From JBEVMS01 sp040508515 (GTDB lineage Bacteria; Pseudomonadota; Gammaproteobacteria; Xanthomonadales; Rhodanobacteraceae), in assembly GCA_040508515.1 (NCBI GenBank), contig JBEVMS010000212.1, positions 1 to 5,424 on the forward strand: DNA of 5,424 nt. Reading direction: 5' to 3'. Positions 1 through 4,757 of this stretch are shown piece by piece. A program made the position numbers and the translations under genes. Below the pieces are notes generated by a model. The model worked only from the letters and a program-made list of their open reading frames with translations. It ran no database searches and had not been told where the DNA came from. Each line of letters begins with the position of its first letter. Within the stretch, counting starts at the first letter, position 1.

Positions 1-149
1 AGATCCTGTTTCTTTCGGACATCGTCGAGGAACTGGATGCCGCACGTGCCGCCGGTTTCCGCACCGCCTGGCTGCTGCGCGCGCCGCTGGAAATGCCCGC
101 CGCGCCGCGCCATCCGGGCTATCTCGACTTCGACGCCATTCCGCTTTAA
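1..149 (+). CDS. mtnC: Enolase-phosphatase E1, C-terminal fragment
   Basis: This is the 3' end of a gene that begins before the window; the frame opens at base 3 and ends at TAA 147-149, leaving 48 readable residues. The peptide contains FLSDIVEELDAARAAGF followed by WLLR, the C-terminal HAD-superfamily signature of MtnC, in which the Asp of FLSD belongs to the acidic metal-binding motif of the phosphatase. The family enzyme is cytosolic and converts 2,3-diketo-5-methylthiopentyl-1-phosphate into the acireductone of the methionine salvage pathway, by enolisation and then dephosphorylation. The tail after the motif (about 25 residues, ending FDAIPL) has the length expected for the family, so the C-terminus looks intact. 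Other mtn genes would be expected upstream, outside the window. The next gene starts 24 bp downstream on the same strand, so co-transcription is likely. Confidence 0.88.
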   Translation, partial: ILFLSDIVEELDAARAAGFRTAWLLRAPLEMPAAPRHPGYLDFDAIPL

Positions 150-173
150 CACCGACCTACGCCGAGCCTCTCC

Positions 174-1178
174 ATGCGCATTGCTCTGACCGCCCTGCTG
201 GCCTTCGCCGCGGGTGTATTGATCATGATCACGCTCGATCATTCGCGCGCCGATCTTGCCGGTGCGGCCGCACCTGTGGCCGCCAGTTCAAGCGATGCCA
301 CCGACGATTCCTCCGACAACCCTGACTGGCCCAATAGCGCGCCGACTCCCGAGCAAGTGCTCTACGATCAGCCGGCCATGCTGCAGCGCGCCTTAGACGC
401 CCTGAGCCCACGCACGAACGGCCATCCAAACCTCTATTTGCTGGCCTTCGCCGGTGACGGCAGCGAGGCAGTATTTCGCAACGAAGCGGACTACGCCGCA
501 CAGTTGTTTGCTCAGCGCTTCGGCGCGCGCGGCCATACGCTGGTGCTGGAAAACTCGCCCGACACGCTGGCGACCCATCCGCTGGCAAGTTGGAGCAACC
601 TGGAAGCTGCGCTGGATGGATTGGCCACGAAAATGGACCCCAGCCAGGACATTCTGGTGCTCTACATGACCAGCCACGGCAGCGAAGACCACACTTTGCT
701 GGTCGACATGGACCCGCTGCCATTGGACCAAATCGGCGCGGACGATCTGGGCGATATCCTCAAATCGCGCCCGTTCAAGTGGAAAGTCGTGGTGGTCAAT
801 GCCTGCTTTTCAGGGGGCTTCGTGCCCGCACTGCGTGCGCCCGGCACGCTAGTGTTGACTGCCGCGCGTAGCGACCGCAGCTCGTTCGGCTGCGGCAGCG
901 ACGCGGATATCACCTACTTCGGCAAGGCCTGGCTGGTCGACGCGCTCAATCGCAGCGATAACTTCACCGACGCGTTCAAGTTGGCCACCGGCGATATCAC
1001 GCAGTGGGAAGCCAAGGACAAGCTGACCGCGTCGCTACCGCAGATCGATCAAGGCAGCGCTATCGGCGAGCAGTTGACGCTATGGCGTCAAAGCCTGACA
1101 TTGGGACCGGCGGTTCCGTTCAAGCCCGCCACCTCATTCGTCCAGGCAACAGGCGCCGCGACGACGCCGAGCCGCTAA
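174..1178 (+). CDS. C13 family (legumain-like) cysteine peptidase, N-terminally anchored or secreted
   Basis: The 334-residue protein has Arg2 and then a hydrophobic stretch at about residues 3-21, which is a signal peptide or uncleaved membrane anchor, so the rest should be periplasmic. Residues 30-60 are a low-complexity Ala/Ser/Asp/Pro linker. The peptidase domain runs from about 85 to 270. It shows NLYLLAFAGDG at 86-96, the FRNEADYAAQLF helix at 101-112, a hydrophobic strand ending SHGS with the predicted catalytic His168, and VVVVNACFSGG with the predicted nucleophile Cys211. The following LVLTAARSDRSSFGCGSD region (226-243) is also typical of bacterial C13 peptidases. Legumain-type family members cleave after Asn or Asp; the substrate here is unknown. 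No lipobox is visible. The ATG at 174 fits the signal sequence, but only a weak GAG sits upstream. It lies 24 bp after mtnC and is probably on its transcript, though no pathway link is evident. Caspase-like C14 is a less likely alternative. Confidence 0.82.
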   Translation: MRIALTALLAFAAGVLIMITLDHSRADLAGAAAPVAASSSDATDDSSDNPDWPNSAPTPEQVLYDQPAMLQRALDALSPRTNGHPNLYLLAFAGDGSEAVFRNEADYAAQLFAQRFGARGHTLVLENSPDTLATHPLASWSNLEAALDGLATKMDPSQDILVLYMTSHGSEDHTLLVDMDPLPLDQIGADDLGDILKSRPFKWKVVVVNACFSGGFVPALRAPGTLVLTAARSDRSSFGCGSDADITYFGKAWLVDALNRSDNFTDAFKLATGDITQWEAKDKLTASLPQIDQGSAIGEQLTLWRQSLTLGPAVPFKPATSFVQATGAATTPSR

Positions 1179-1479
1179 GCCGATCGGGCCCCTGAGTCCG
1201 AATGCTGCGCGGCAGCTCTCAATCGCCGTCCTCCACGAAGCGCTCGGTCAAACGGTTGTGACGGAGACGGTCGCGTCGTTGACCGGCCCTTGCCAAATCC
1301 GCCGGAAAAGCCAGCGTAACCAAGCTGCGACCGGCGATGCGCGCAAGGCGATGCAGGCAGATGGATTCAAGCGGTGCCAATGGCGAGCTTGATCGACCGA
1401 TCGCCGCCTTGTTCAACCGCGCGGAGACAATCGTTGGCTCGCCCCGCGCTGGTCCAAGGCCTGCCCCGCGGCGGTGCGA
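1179..1479. other. Spacer between convergent genes, no supported gene
   Basis: About 300 bp separate the ends of the peptidase gene (+) and the SDR gene (-). A 65-codon reverse-strand ORF (ATG at 1416, stop at 1219) is Arg-rich and Leu-rich, matches no family I know, and has no convincing ribosome site, so it is not called. The DNA holds small inverted repeats: GCTGC/GCAGC at 1204-1216, CGGTC/GACCG around 1269-1286, and the start of the hairpin over the SDR stop codon. It could be a decayed gene or a copy of a dispersed intergenic repeat, but one window cannot show that. No tRNA-like or riboswitch-like structure was recognised. Confidence 0.5.
1204..1216. terminator. Small hairpin downstream of the C13 peptidase gene
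   Basis: GCTGC (1204-1208) and GCAGC (1212-1216) form a 5-bp stem with a GCG loop, starting 26 bp after the peptidase stop codon. No T-run follows, only TCTC, so it does not meet the usual picture of an intrinsic terminator. Its place just after a stop codon, ahead of a convergent gene, is the only argument for a termination or mRNA 3'-end role. Confidence 0.2.
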
Positions 1480-1498
1480 TCAGATCGCCATGCCGCCG
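1469..1498. terminator. Two-tier hairpin straddling the SDR stop codon
   Basis: CGGCGG (1469-1474) can pair with CCGCCG (1493-1498). Between them GCGATC (1476-1481) and GATCGC (1483-1488) form an almost perfect palindrome centred on A1482, the plus-strand complement of the T of the SDR TGA stop. As RNA the inner part would open to a 4-bp stem with a 5-nt loop. There is no T-run on either side, so intrinsic termination is doubtful. The placement at the end of one of two convergent genes suggests a transcript-end or stabilising structure. Part of the symmetry could come from codon constraint, since half of it is coding. Confidence 0.3.
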
Positions 1499-2256
1499 GA
1501 GACCTCGATGCGTTGGGCGTTGACCCAGCCCAACGCGTCCGACAGCAAGGCGGCAATAATCGCCCCAATGTCGTCCGGCTGGCCGACCCGACCCAACGCA
1601 GTCATCTCTGCGACCCGCTTATTCATCTCCGGGTTGTCGCGCACTATGCCGGCGCTGAAATCGGTGGCGATCGCGCCTGGCGCCACCGTATTGACCGCAA
1701 TCCGGCGTTCGCCCAACTCCTTGGCCAAGTAGCGGCTGAGCAGCTCCACTGCCGCCTTCATCGACGCATAGGCGATGCTGGGCGGGACGACGATTCGGGT
1801 CAGCCCCGAGGAAACCATCACAATCCGGCCTCCATCGTTGATCAACGGCAGCAGCTTCTGCGTCAAGAAGAACACGCCCTTGAAGTGGACCCGGTAGAGC
1901 GCGTCGAAATCCGCCTCGCTCACCTCGGCGAACGGCGCATGGTGCGAGGTGCCAGCGTTGTTGACCAGGTGGTCGAAACGCGCCACCCCGAAGCTGCTGA
2001 GTGCCTGGCGAACCTGCTCGGCGAAGCCATCGAAAGCGGCAACATCACCGGTATCCAATGGCAGGGCAATCGCCTGTTGACCCAGCTTGGCCACCTCGGC
2101 AACCACCGCGGCGGCCTCGGCCTTGTTGGTGTGGTAAGTGAAGATGCTGCGGATACCCTGGCGCGCGAGATTCAGTACGGTGCTGCGGCCCAGGCCGCGG
2201 CTGCCGCCGGTGACCAGCGCGATCTTTGAGGGTGCAGGATGGATGGGGGACGACAT
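1480..2256 (-). CDS. Short-chain dehydrogenase/reductase (classical SDR, probably NADP-dependent)
   Basis: The 258-residue protein has the length of a classical SDR and a full Rossmann fold. Visible motifs are the cofactor-binding TGGSRGLG (16-23), NNAG (99-102), catalytic Ser150 in VMVSSG, Tyr163 and Lys167 in YASMK, and PG at 193-194 followed by the substrate-loop region. Arg20 in the glycine motif and the lack of an acidic residue after strand 2 (TYHTN, 40-44) suggest NADP(H) preference. The usual catalytic-tetrad Asn in helix 4 is replaced by His124 (VHFKG). The family catalyses cytosolic carbonyl reduction or alcohol oxidation; the substrate cannot be read from sequence, and an FabG role is unlikely outside a fatty-acid cluster. 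The ATG at 2256 is chosen because GGAG lies 7 nt upstream; an in-frame TTG 33 bp further out would add 11 residues with no SDR likeness. It is divergent from the AraC-type gene, which probably controls it. Confidence 0.86.
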   Translation of the reverse strand: MSSPIHPAPSKIALVTGGSRGLGRSTVLNLARQGIRSIFTYHTNKAEAAAVVAEVAKLGQQAIALPLDTGDVAAFDGFAEQVRQALSSFGVARFDHLVNNAGTSHHAPFAEVSEADFDALYRVHFKGVFFLTQKLLPLINDGGRIVMVSSGLTRIVVPPSIAYASMKAAVELLSRYLAKELGERRIAVNTVAPGAIATDFSAGIVRDNPEMNKRVAEMTALGRVGQPDDIGAIIAALLSDALGWVNAQRIEVSGGMAI

Positions 2257-2263
2257 GGGTAGA

Positions 2264-2267
2264 CTCC
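2264..2267 (-). promoter_or_regulatory. Ribosome binding site of the SDR gene
   Basis: On the minus strand GGAG precedes the ATG at 2256 by 7 nt (spacer TCTACCC). It decides the start codon against the upstream in-frame TTG at 2289-2287, and is one of the clearest Shine-Dalgarno sequences in the window. Confidence 0.7.
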
Positions 2268-2307
2268 AGCAGTTGGGGGACGCCACCAAGCTACGCCGCC
2301 ATCCCTC

Positions 2308-2320
2308 GGCATTGAATGCC
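2308..2320. promoter_or_regulatory. Palindromic candidate operator between SDR and AraC genes
   Basis: GGCATT-G-AATGCC is a perfect 6+6 inverted repeat with a single central base, in the non-coding region between the two divergent genes. Its centre lies 58 bp upstream of the SDR start codon and 106 bp upstream of the AraC-type start codon. Such symmetry suits a dimeric regulator. AraC proteins more often bind direct repeats, so the bound protein may be a different one, or the symmetry may be chance. It could also form a small stem in the SDR leader RNA, but the loop would be very tight. Confidence 0.4.
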
Positions 2321-2331
2321 CGAAGCTGGAC

Positions 2332-2351
2332 GATTCTTGCCTGATTCTGCC
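2332..2351. promoter_or_regulatory. Direct repeat, candidate AraC-family binding site
   Basis: GATTCTTGCC (2332-2341) is followed by GATTCTGCC (2343-2351). The copies differ by one T and start 11 bp apart, close to one helical turn, so both would face the same side of the helix. AraC/XylS regulators carry two helix-turn-helix units that read neighbouring major grooves on one face, so this layout suits the adjacent regulator. The repeat ends 68 bp before the AraC-type start codon and begins 75 bp before the SDR start codon, so either promoter could be controlled. The role is inferred. Confidence 0.45.
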
Positions 2352-2356
2352 AAGCT

Positions 2357-2377
2357 CGGCGCGGCCCCTGCGCGCCG
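2357..2377 (+). promoter_or_regulatory. GC-rich stem-loop upstream of the AraC-type gene
   Basis: CGGCGCG (2357-2363) pairs with CGCGCCG (2371-2377) around the 7-nt loop GCCCCTG. It lies 42 bp upstream of the AraC-type start codon, just after the direct repeat. It could be an operator or a leader hairpin that limits translation of the regulator. There is no T-run for termination. GC-rich DNA produces such stems by chance fairly often. Confidence 0.3.
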
Positions 2378-2419
2378 CATGCTAGCCTTTGGACTCCCCG
2401 TAACGTCCGGCACGGCGTG

Positions 2420-3328
2420 ATGAACGATGCCCTGATCGAGGCGGTCGCCCGCTATACCGAGCGCCAGCCCGGCAACAGCCCTTACTTCACAGCGATCGAG
2501 CCGCTGATCCTGCTGCGCTCGGAGTTCGAAAAACAACCGCTGTGCCTGGTCTTCAAGCCCGCGCTGTGCGTGGTCCTGCAAGGCAGCAAATGGAGTCGCT
2601 TCGGCGACCGCCGCATCGACTACGCGCCCGGCCAGGCCCTGGTGGTAAGCGTGGATACGCCCGCACTCAGCCGCGTGGTCGAGGCCACGCCGAAAAAACC
2701 CTTCCTCGGTATGGTGCTGGAATTCGACCTGGCTCTGCTGCGCGAGGTGATGGAGCAGATGGATTCCCCGCCTCCGCCGCGGCACAGCATCGGCCCGGGG
2801 GTATTCCTCACCGACTTCCATGGCCCTCTGGCGGACTGCCTGTTGCGGCTGGTGCGGTTGCTGGAGAAGCCCCAGGCGATCGGCCTGCTGGCGCCGCTGA
2901 CCATGCGAGAGATCTACTACTGGTTACTGAGTGGACCGCATGGCGGCGAGGTGGCTAGGATGGTGCTGAGCAACGACCACCGGCAGCGGCTGATTCAGGC
3001 GGTGCATGTGTTGCGTGAGCAGTTCGCGCAAAGTTTGCGCATCGAAGCGCTGGCGGCTATCGCGCAAATGAGTCCGTCCACCTTTCACCGCCAGTTCAAA
3101 GCGCTGACCGCGATGAGTCCGCTGCAATACCAAAAGCAGATGCGCCTGCTGCAGGCCCGTCATCTTCTAGCCAGCGGAGCGGCCAATGCGGAGAGCGCAG
3201 CCTTCGAGGTCGGCTATGAAAGCCCGTCGCAATTCAGCCGCGAATATTCGCGCATGTTTGGCGCACCACCGCGGCGCGACACCGTCGTGCTACGCCGCGG
3301 TGAGCGGCCGGCATCGCCGGCTCGCTAG
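2420..3328 (+). CDS. AraC-family transcriptional regulator (AraC_N + HTH_18)
   Basis: The 302-residue protein has two domains. Residues about 20-165 resemble the AraC_N type N-terminal domain (LVFKPALCVVLQGSKW at 43-58, then DYAPGQALVVSVDTP at 67-81), as in YqhC-like regulators of aldehyde and ketone reductases. Residues about 190-287 are the C-terminal DNA-binding part: a first helix-turn-helix around IEALAAIAQMSPSTFHRQFK (208-227), a linking helix with QMRLLQARHLL, and a second around AAFEVGYESPSQFSREYSRMFG (260-281). The ending after the second unit, rich in Arg, is slightly extended. It is a cytosolic DNA-binding protein, probably controlling the divergent SDR and perhaps itself, with candidate sites in the gap. 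The effector is unknown. GTG at 2417 directly precedes ATG 2420; ATG is preferred, although no clear ribosome site supports either. Its stop TAG overlaps the hisIE stop on the other strand. Confidence 0.88.
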   Translation: MNDALIEAVARYTERQPGNSPYFTAIEPLILLRSEFEKQPLCLVFKPALCVVLQGSKWSRFGDRRIDYAPGQALVVSVDTPALSRVVEATPKKPFLGMVLEFDLALLREVMEQMDSPPPPRHSIGPGVFLTDFHGPLADCLLRLVRLLEKPQAIGLLAPLTMREIYYWLLSGPHGGEVARMVLSNDHRQRLIQAVHVLREQFAQSLRIEALAAIAQMSPSTFHRQFKALTAMSPLQYQKQMRLLQARHLLASGAANAESAAFEVGYESPSQFSREYSRMFGAPPRRDTVVLRRGERPASPAR

Positions 3329-3335
3329 CCGGCCG
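3305..3335. terminator. Overlapping GC hairpins across the shared stop codons
   Basis: Several mutually exclusive stems can form here: GCCGGC/GCCGGC (3307-3312 with 3316-3321, loop ATC), GCCGGCT/AGCCGGC (3316-3322 with 3327-3333, 4-nt loop containing the CTAG), and a wider CGGCCGG/CCGGCCG (3305-3311 with 3329-3335). They enclose both stop codons of two convergent genes that have no spacer, so this is the only place for a bidirectional transcript-end structure before reading into the neighbour. No T-tract is present on either strand, so a Rho-dependent end or only an mRNA-stabilising hairpin is equally possible. Confidence 0.45.
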
Positions 3336-3990
3336 GACCCTGCCGCGCGGCATGCCGCCGGGCCAGCTGAGCGCACACCTGTTCAAGCCCCAACCCGCGC
3401 GCGCGCAGTAACACCGCCAGATGGAACAGCAGATCGGCCGCTTCACCCAGCAGTTCGGCATCGTCCTGCGCGACCGCCGCCAAGGCGGTTTCCACGCCCT
3501 CCTCGCCGACTTTCTGCGCCATCCGCCGCAGCCCGCCCTCGAACAACTGGGTGGTATAGCTGCCGGCCGGACGCTCGGCATAGCGGTGCGCGATCAGTTG
3601 ATCGAGTTCGGCCAGAAATCCCAGCGGCGGCAGCGCGGCTTCGCCGAAGCAACTGCTGCTGCCGGTATGACAGGTGGGACCAAGCGGCTGCGCATGCACC
3701 AGCAAGGTGTCGCGGTCGCAATCCACGCTGATGCCCTTGAGCAGCAGTTCGTGGCCCGAGCTTTCACCCTTGGTCCACAGGCGCTGTTTGCTGCGGCTGA
3801 AAAAAGTCACCTTGCCCAAACGCTCGGTCGCTTCCAGGGCTTGGGCATTCATATAGCCAAGCATCAATACTTCGCCACTCTGCCAGTGCTGCACGATGGC
3901 CGGCAGCAGGCCATCGCCTTTGGCCCAATCCAGGCTGGATTGATCGATCGAGATTGTAGACATCGCGGGGTCCATCGAAGTTGACGTCAT
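3325..3990 (-). CDS. hisIE: Bifunctional phosphoribosyl-AMP cyclohydrolase / phosphoribosyl-ATP pyrophosphohydrolase
   Basis: This fused enzyme catalyses two early steps of histidine synthesis in the cytosol: its C-terminal domain hydrolyses PR-ATP to PR-AMP, and its N-terminal domain opens the adenine ring to give ProFAR, the HisA substrate. With the start used here (221 residues), the cyclohydrolase domain is about 20-120, with FFSRSKQRLWTKGESSGH at 63-80, the acidic metal motif VDCDRD (89-94), and zinc-ligand cysteines 91, 107 and 114 in GPTCHTGSSSCF. The pyrophosphohydrolase domain is about 125-215, with GSYTTQLFEGG (143-153), the acidic KVGEEGVE (160-167) and EAADLLFHL (183-191). The ATG at 3990 overlaps the hisF stop as ATGA, with GGTGG 7 nt upstream, which favours coupling; ATG 3963 (212 residues) is the main alternative start. 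It is the last gene of the his operon seen here. Confidence 0.93.
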   Translation of the reverse strand: MTSTSMDPAMSTISIDQSSLDWAKGDGLLPAIVQHWQSGEVLMLGYMNAQALEATERLGKVTFFSRSKQRLWTKGESSGHELLLKGISVDCDRDTLLVHAQPLGPTCHTGSSSCFGEAALPPLGFLAELDQLIAHRYAERPAGSYTTQLFEGGLRRMAQKVGEEGVETALAAVAQDDAELLGEAADLLFHLAVLLRARGLGLEQVCAQLARRHAARQGPAG

Positions 3991-4757
3991 GGCCGCACCA
4001 CCGTGCCGCGCTGGCGCAGATAGTTTTTCAATTGCGGAATGGCGATCACACCGGAGTGAAACACGCTGGCAGCCAACGCACCGTCCACGTCGGCCACTGC
4101 GAAGGCTTCGAAAAAATGTTGCGGCGTGCCGGCGCCACCAGAGGCGATCAACGGTACCTGGCACAGCGCACGCACCGCCGAGAGTTGCGCCAGGTCGTAG
4201 CCCTGGCGCACGCCGTCGCTGCCCATGCAATTGAGCACGATCTCGCCGGCGCCGCGCTGCTGCGCTTCGCCGACCCAATCCAGGGTGGTGCGCGTCAGGG
4301 CGCGGGTCTTGCTGGGATCGCCGGTGTACTGACGCACGCGCCAGCTGCCGTCCTGATCCAACAAGCTGTCGACGCCGACCACCACGCACTGCACGCCGAA
4401 GGCATCGGCCAGTTCGTCGATCAACTCCGGACGTTCCAGCGCCGGCGAGTTGATGGAGATTTTGTCGGCACCGGCATGCAGTACCGCGCGCGCTTCATCC
4501 ACGCTGCGAATGCCGCCGGCCACGCAGAACGGGATGTCGATCGCGCGCGCCACTTTTTCCACCCAGGCGCGATCCACGCTGCGTCCTTGCGGGCTGGCGG
4601 TGATGTCGTAGAACACCAGCTCATCGGCGCCCTCATCGCGGTAGCGCAAAGCCAGTTCGACGATACCGCCGACCACCTGGTGATCGGCGAAGCGCACGCC
4701 CTTGACTACTTGGCCGTCGCGCACATCCAGGCAAGGAATGATCCGTCGACTCAGCAT
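3987..4757 (-). CDS. hisF: Imidazole glycerol phosphate synthase, cyclase subunit
   Basis: HisF is the cyclase half of IGP synthase. It takes ammonia from the glutaminase HisH (not in the window) and turns PRFAR into imidazole glycerol phosphate and AICAR, linking histidine and purine synthesis. The 256-residue length is normal and the whole (βα)8 barrel is present. Catalytic Asp11 lies in IIPCLDV and Asp130 in VVVGVD. Lys19 and the phosphate-binding GGIRS (81-85) and SGGAG (206-210) are seen. Arg5, Glu46, Lys99 and Glu172 line up with the salt-bridge gate of the ammonia tunnel described for the Thermotoga enzyme. The start ATG at 4757 has GAGG 7 nt upstream and overlaps the end of hisA by 7 bp, while its stop overlaps the hisIE start by 4 bp, so translation is probably coupled along the operon. 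Nothing suggests damage. Confidence 0.96.
   Translation of the reverse strand: MLSRRIIPCLDVRDGQVVKGVRFADHQVVGGIVELALRYRDEGADELVFYDITASPQGRSVDRAWVEKVARAIDIPFCVAGGIRSVDEARAVLHAGADKISINSPALERPELIDELADAFGVQCVVVGVDSLLDQDGSWRVRQYTGDPSKTRALTRTTLDWVGEAQQRGAGEIVLNCMGSDGVRQGYDLAQLSAVRALCQVPLIASGGAGTPQHFFEAFAVADVDGALAASVFHSGVIAIPQLKNYLRQRGTVVRP

Noticed and set aside
1474..2229. Plus-strand ORF of 251 codons opposite the SDR gene
   Set aside because: Its product is rich in His, Arg and Gln with no domain, while the minus strand carries a complete set of SDR motifs.
3341..3352. 12-bp palindrome TGCCGCGCGGCA near the 3' end of hisIE
   Set aside because: It lies within coding DNA of very high GC content where such palindromes are common, and it is not next to a start or stop codon.
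3982..3989. TGACGTCA, an 8-bp palindrome at the hisF/hisIE junction
   Set aside because: It is fully explained by overlapping codons (the hisF stop and the first hisIE codons), and an internal regulatory site there has no other support.
3991..4389. N-terminal extension of the hisIE frame up to 4389
   Set aside because: The extension runs through hisF in another frame and encodes an Arg-rich, non-family sequence; the cyclohydrolase domain begins only after 3963.
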